Shown here one piece after another: positions 5,721-5,788 of a stretch of DNA of 5,788 nucleotides. The DNA comes from JASHZA01 sp035624865 (GTDB lineage Bacteria > Desulfobacterota > Binatia > Binatales > Binataceae): NCBI GenBank assembly GCA_035624865.1, contig DASPQS010000179.1:1-5788 (forward strand), given 5' to 3'. The notes below the pieces were generated by a model. That model was not told where the DNA came from. It did not search any database and saw only the letters and a list, made by a program, of their open reading frames with translations. The stretch's first letter is position 1; each line of letters starts with the position of its first letter. The position numbers and the translations under genes were made by a program.

Positions 5721-5788
5721 ACGGGCGGCGATCAAAACTCCAGAAGGTTCGGAGGCAAGCGGTCTTATCCGGAGGCCCAGCGATAGCG

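Overview
The window is GC-rich bacterial DNA with six protein-coding genes and no RNA genes, IS elements or CRISPR. The gene set is a sigma-54 enhancer-binding regulator with a GAF sensor, a class III (CaiB/BaiF) CoA-transferase, a nu-class (YfcG-like) glutathione-S-transferase homologue, an MGDG-synthase-type glycosyltransferase and a PsiE-family membrane protein. This fits an uncultured, metabolically versatile Gram-negative soil or water bacterium. A proteobacterial or Desulfobacterota/Binatota-like origin is my guess from gene content only. No phylogenetic marker is present, so the taxon stays open.

Left part, all minus strand. Positions 1-714 hold the N-terminal 238 codons of a glycosyltransferase that runs off the left edge. 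Positions 895-1086 hold a probable 63-residue zinc-ribbon protein. Positions 1277-2884 hold the complete GAF / AAA+ / Fis-HTH sigma-54 activator. The gaps between them (about 180-190 bp each) are too wide for tight translational coupling. The gap at 1087-1276 carries a hairpin and a short direct repeat.

Middle. The divergent intergenic region 2885-3134 separates the regulator from two plus-strand genes, the CoA-transferase (3135-4358) and the GST homologue (4424-5161). These two are 65 bp apart, both have good Shine-Dalgarno sequences, and they probably form one transcription unit. The intergenic region contains a complete -24 sigma-54 element followed by an off-register -12-like element, several small dyads, and a possible sigma-70 promoter for the regulator. 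The simplest reading is that the regulator senses a small molecule through its GAF domain and controls the CoA-transferase/GST pair. The pair could activate an organic acid as a CoA thioester and handle a glutathione-linked intermediate or the redox stress that comes with it. Substrates cannot be read from the sequence.

Right part. A PsiE-family four-helix membrane protein (5215-5706, minus) converges on the GST gene across a 53-bp gap with a 7-bp inverted repeat. Its start codon sits just downstream of a -10-like hexamer and has no Shine-Dalgarno sequence, so the transcript may be leaderless.
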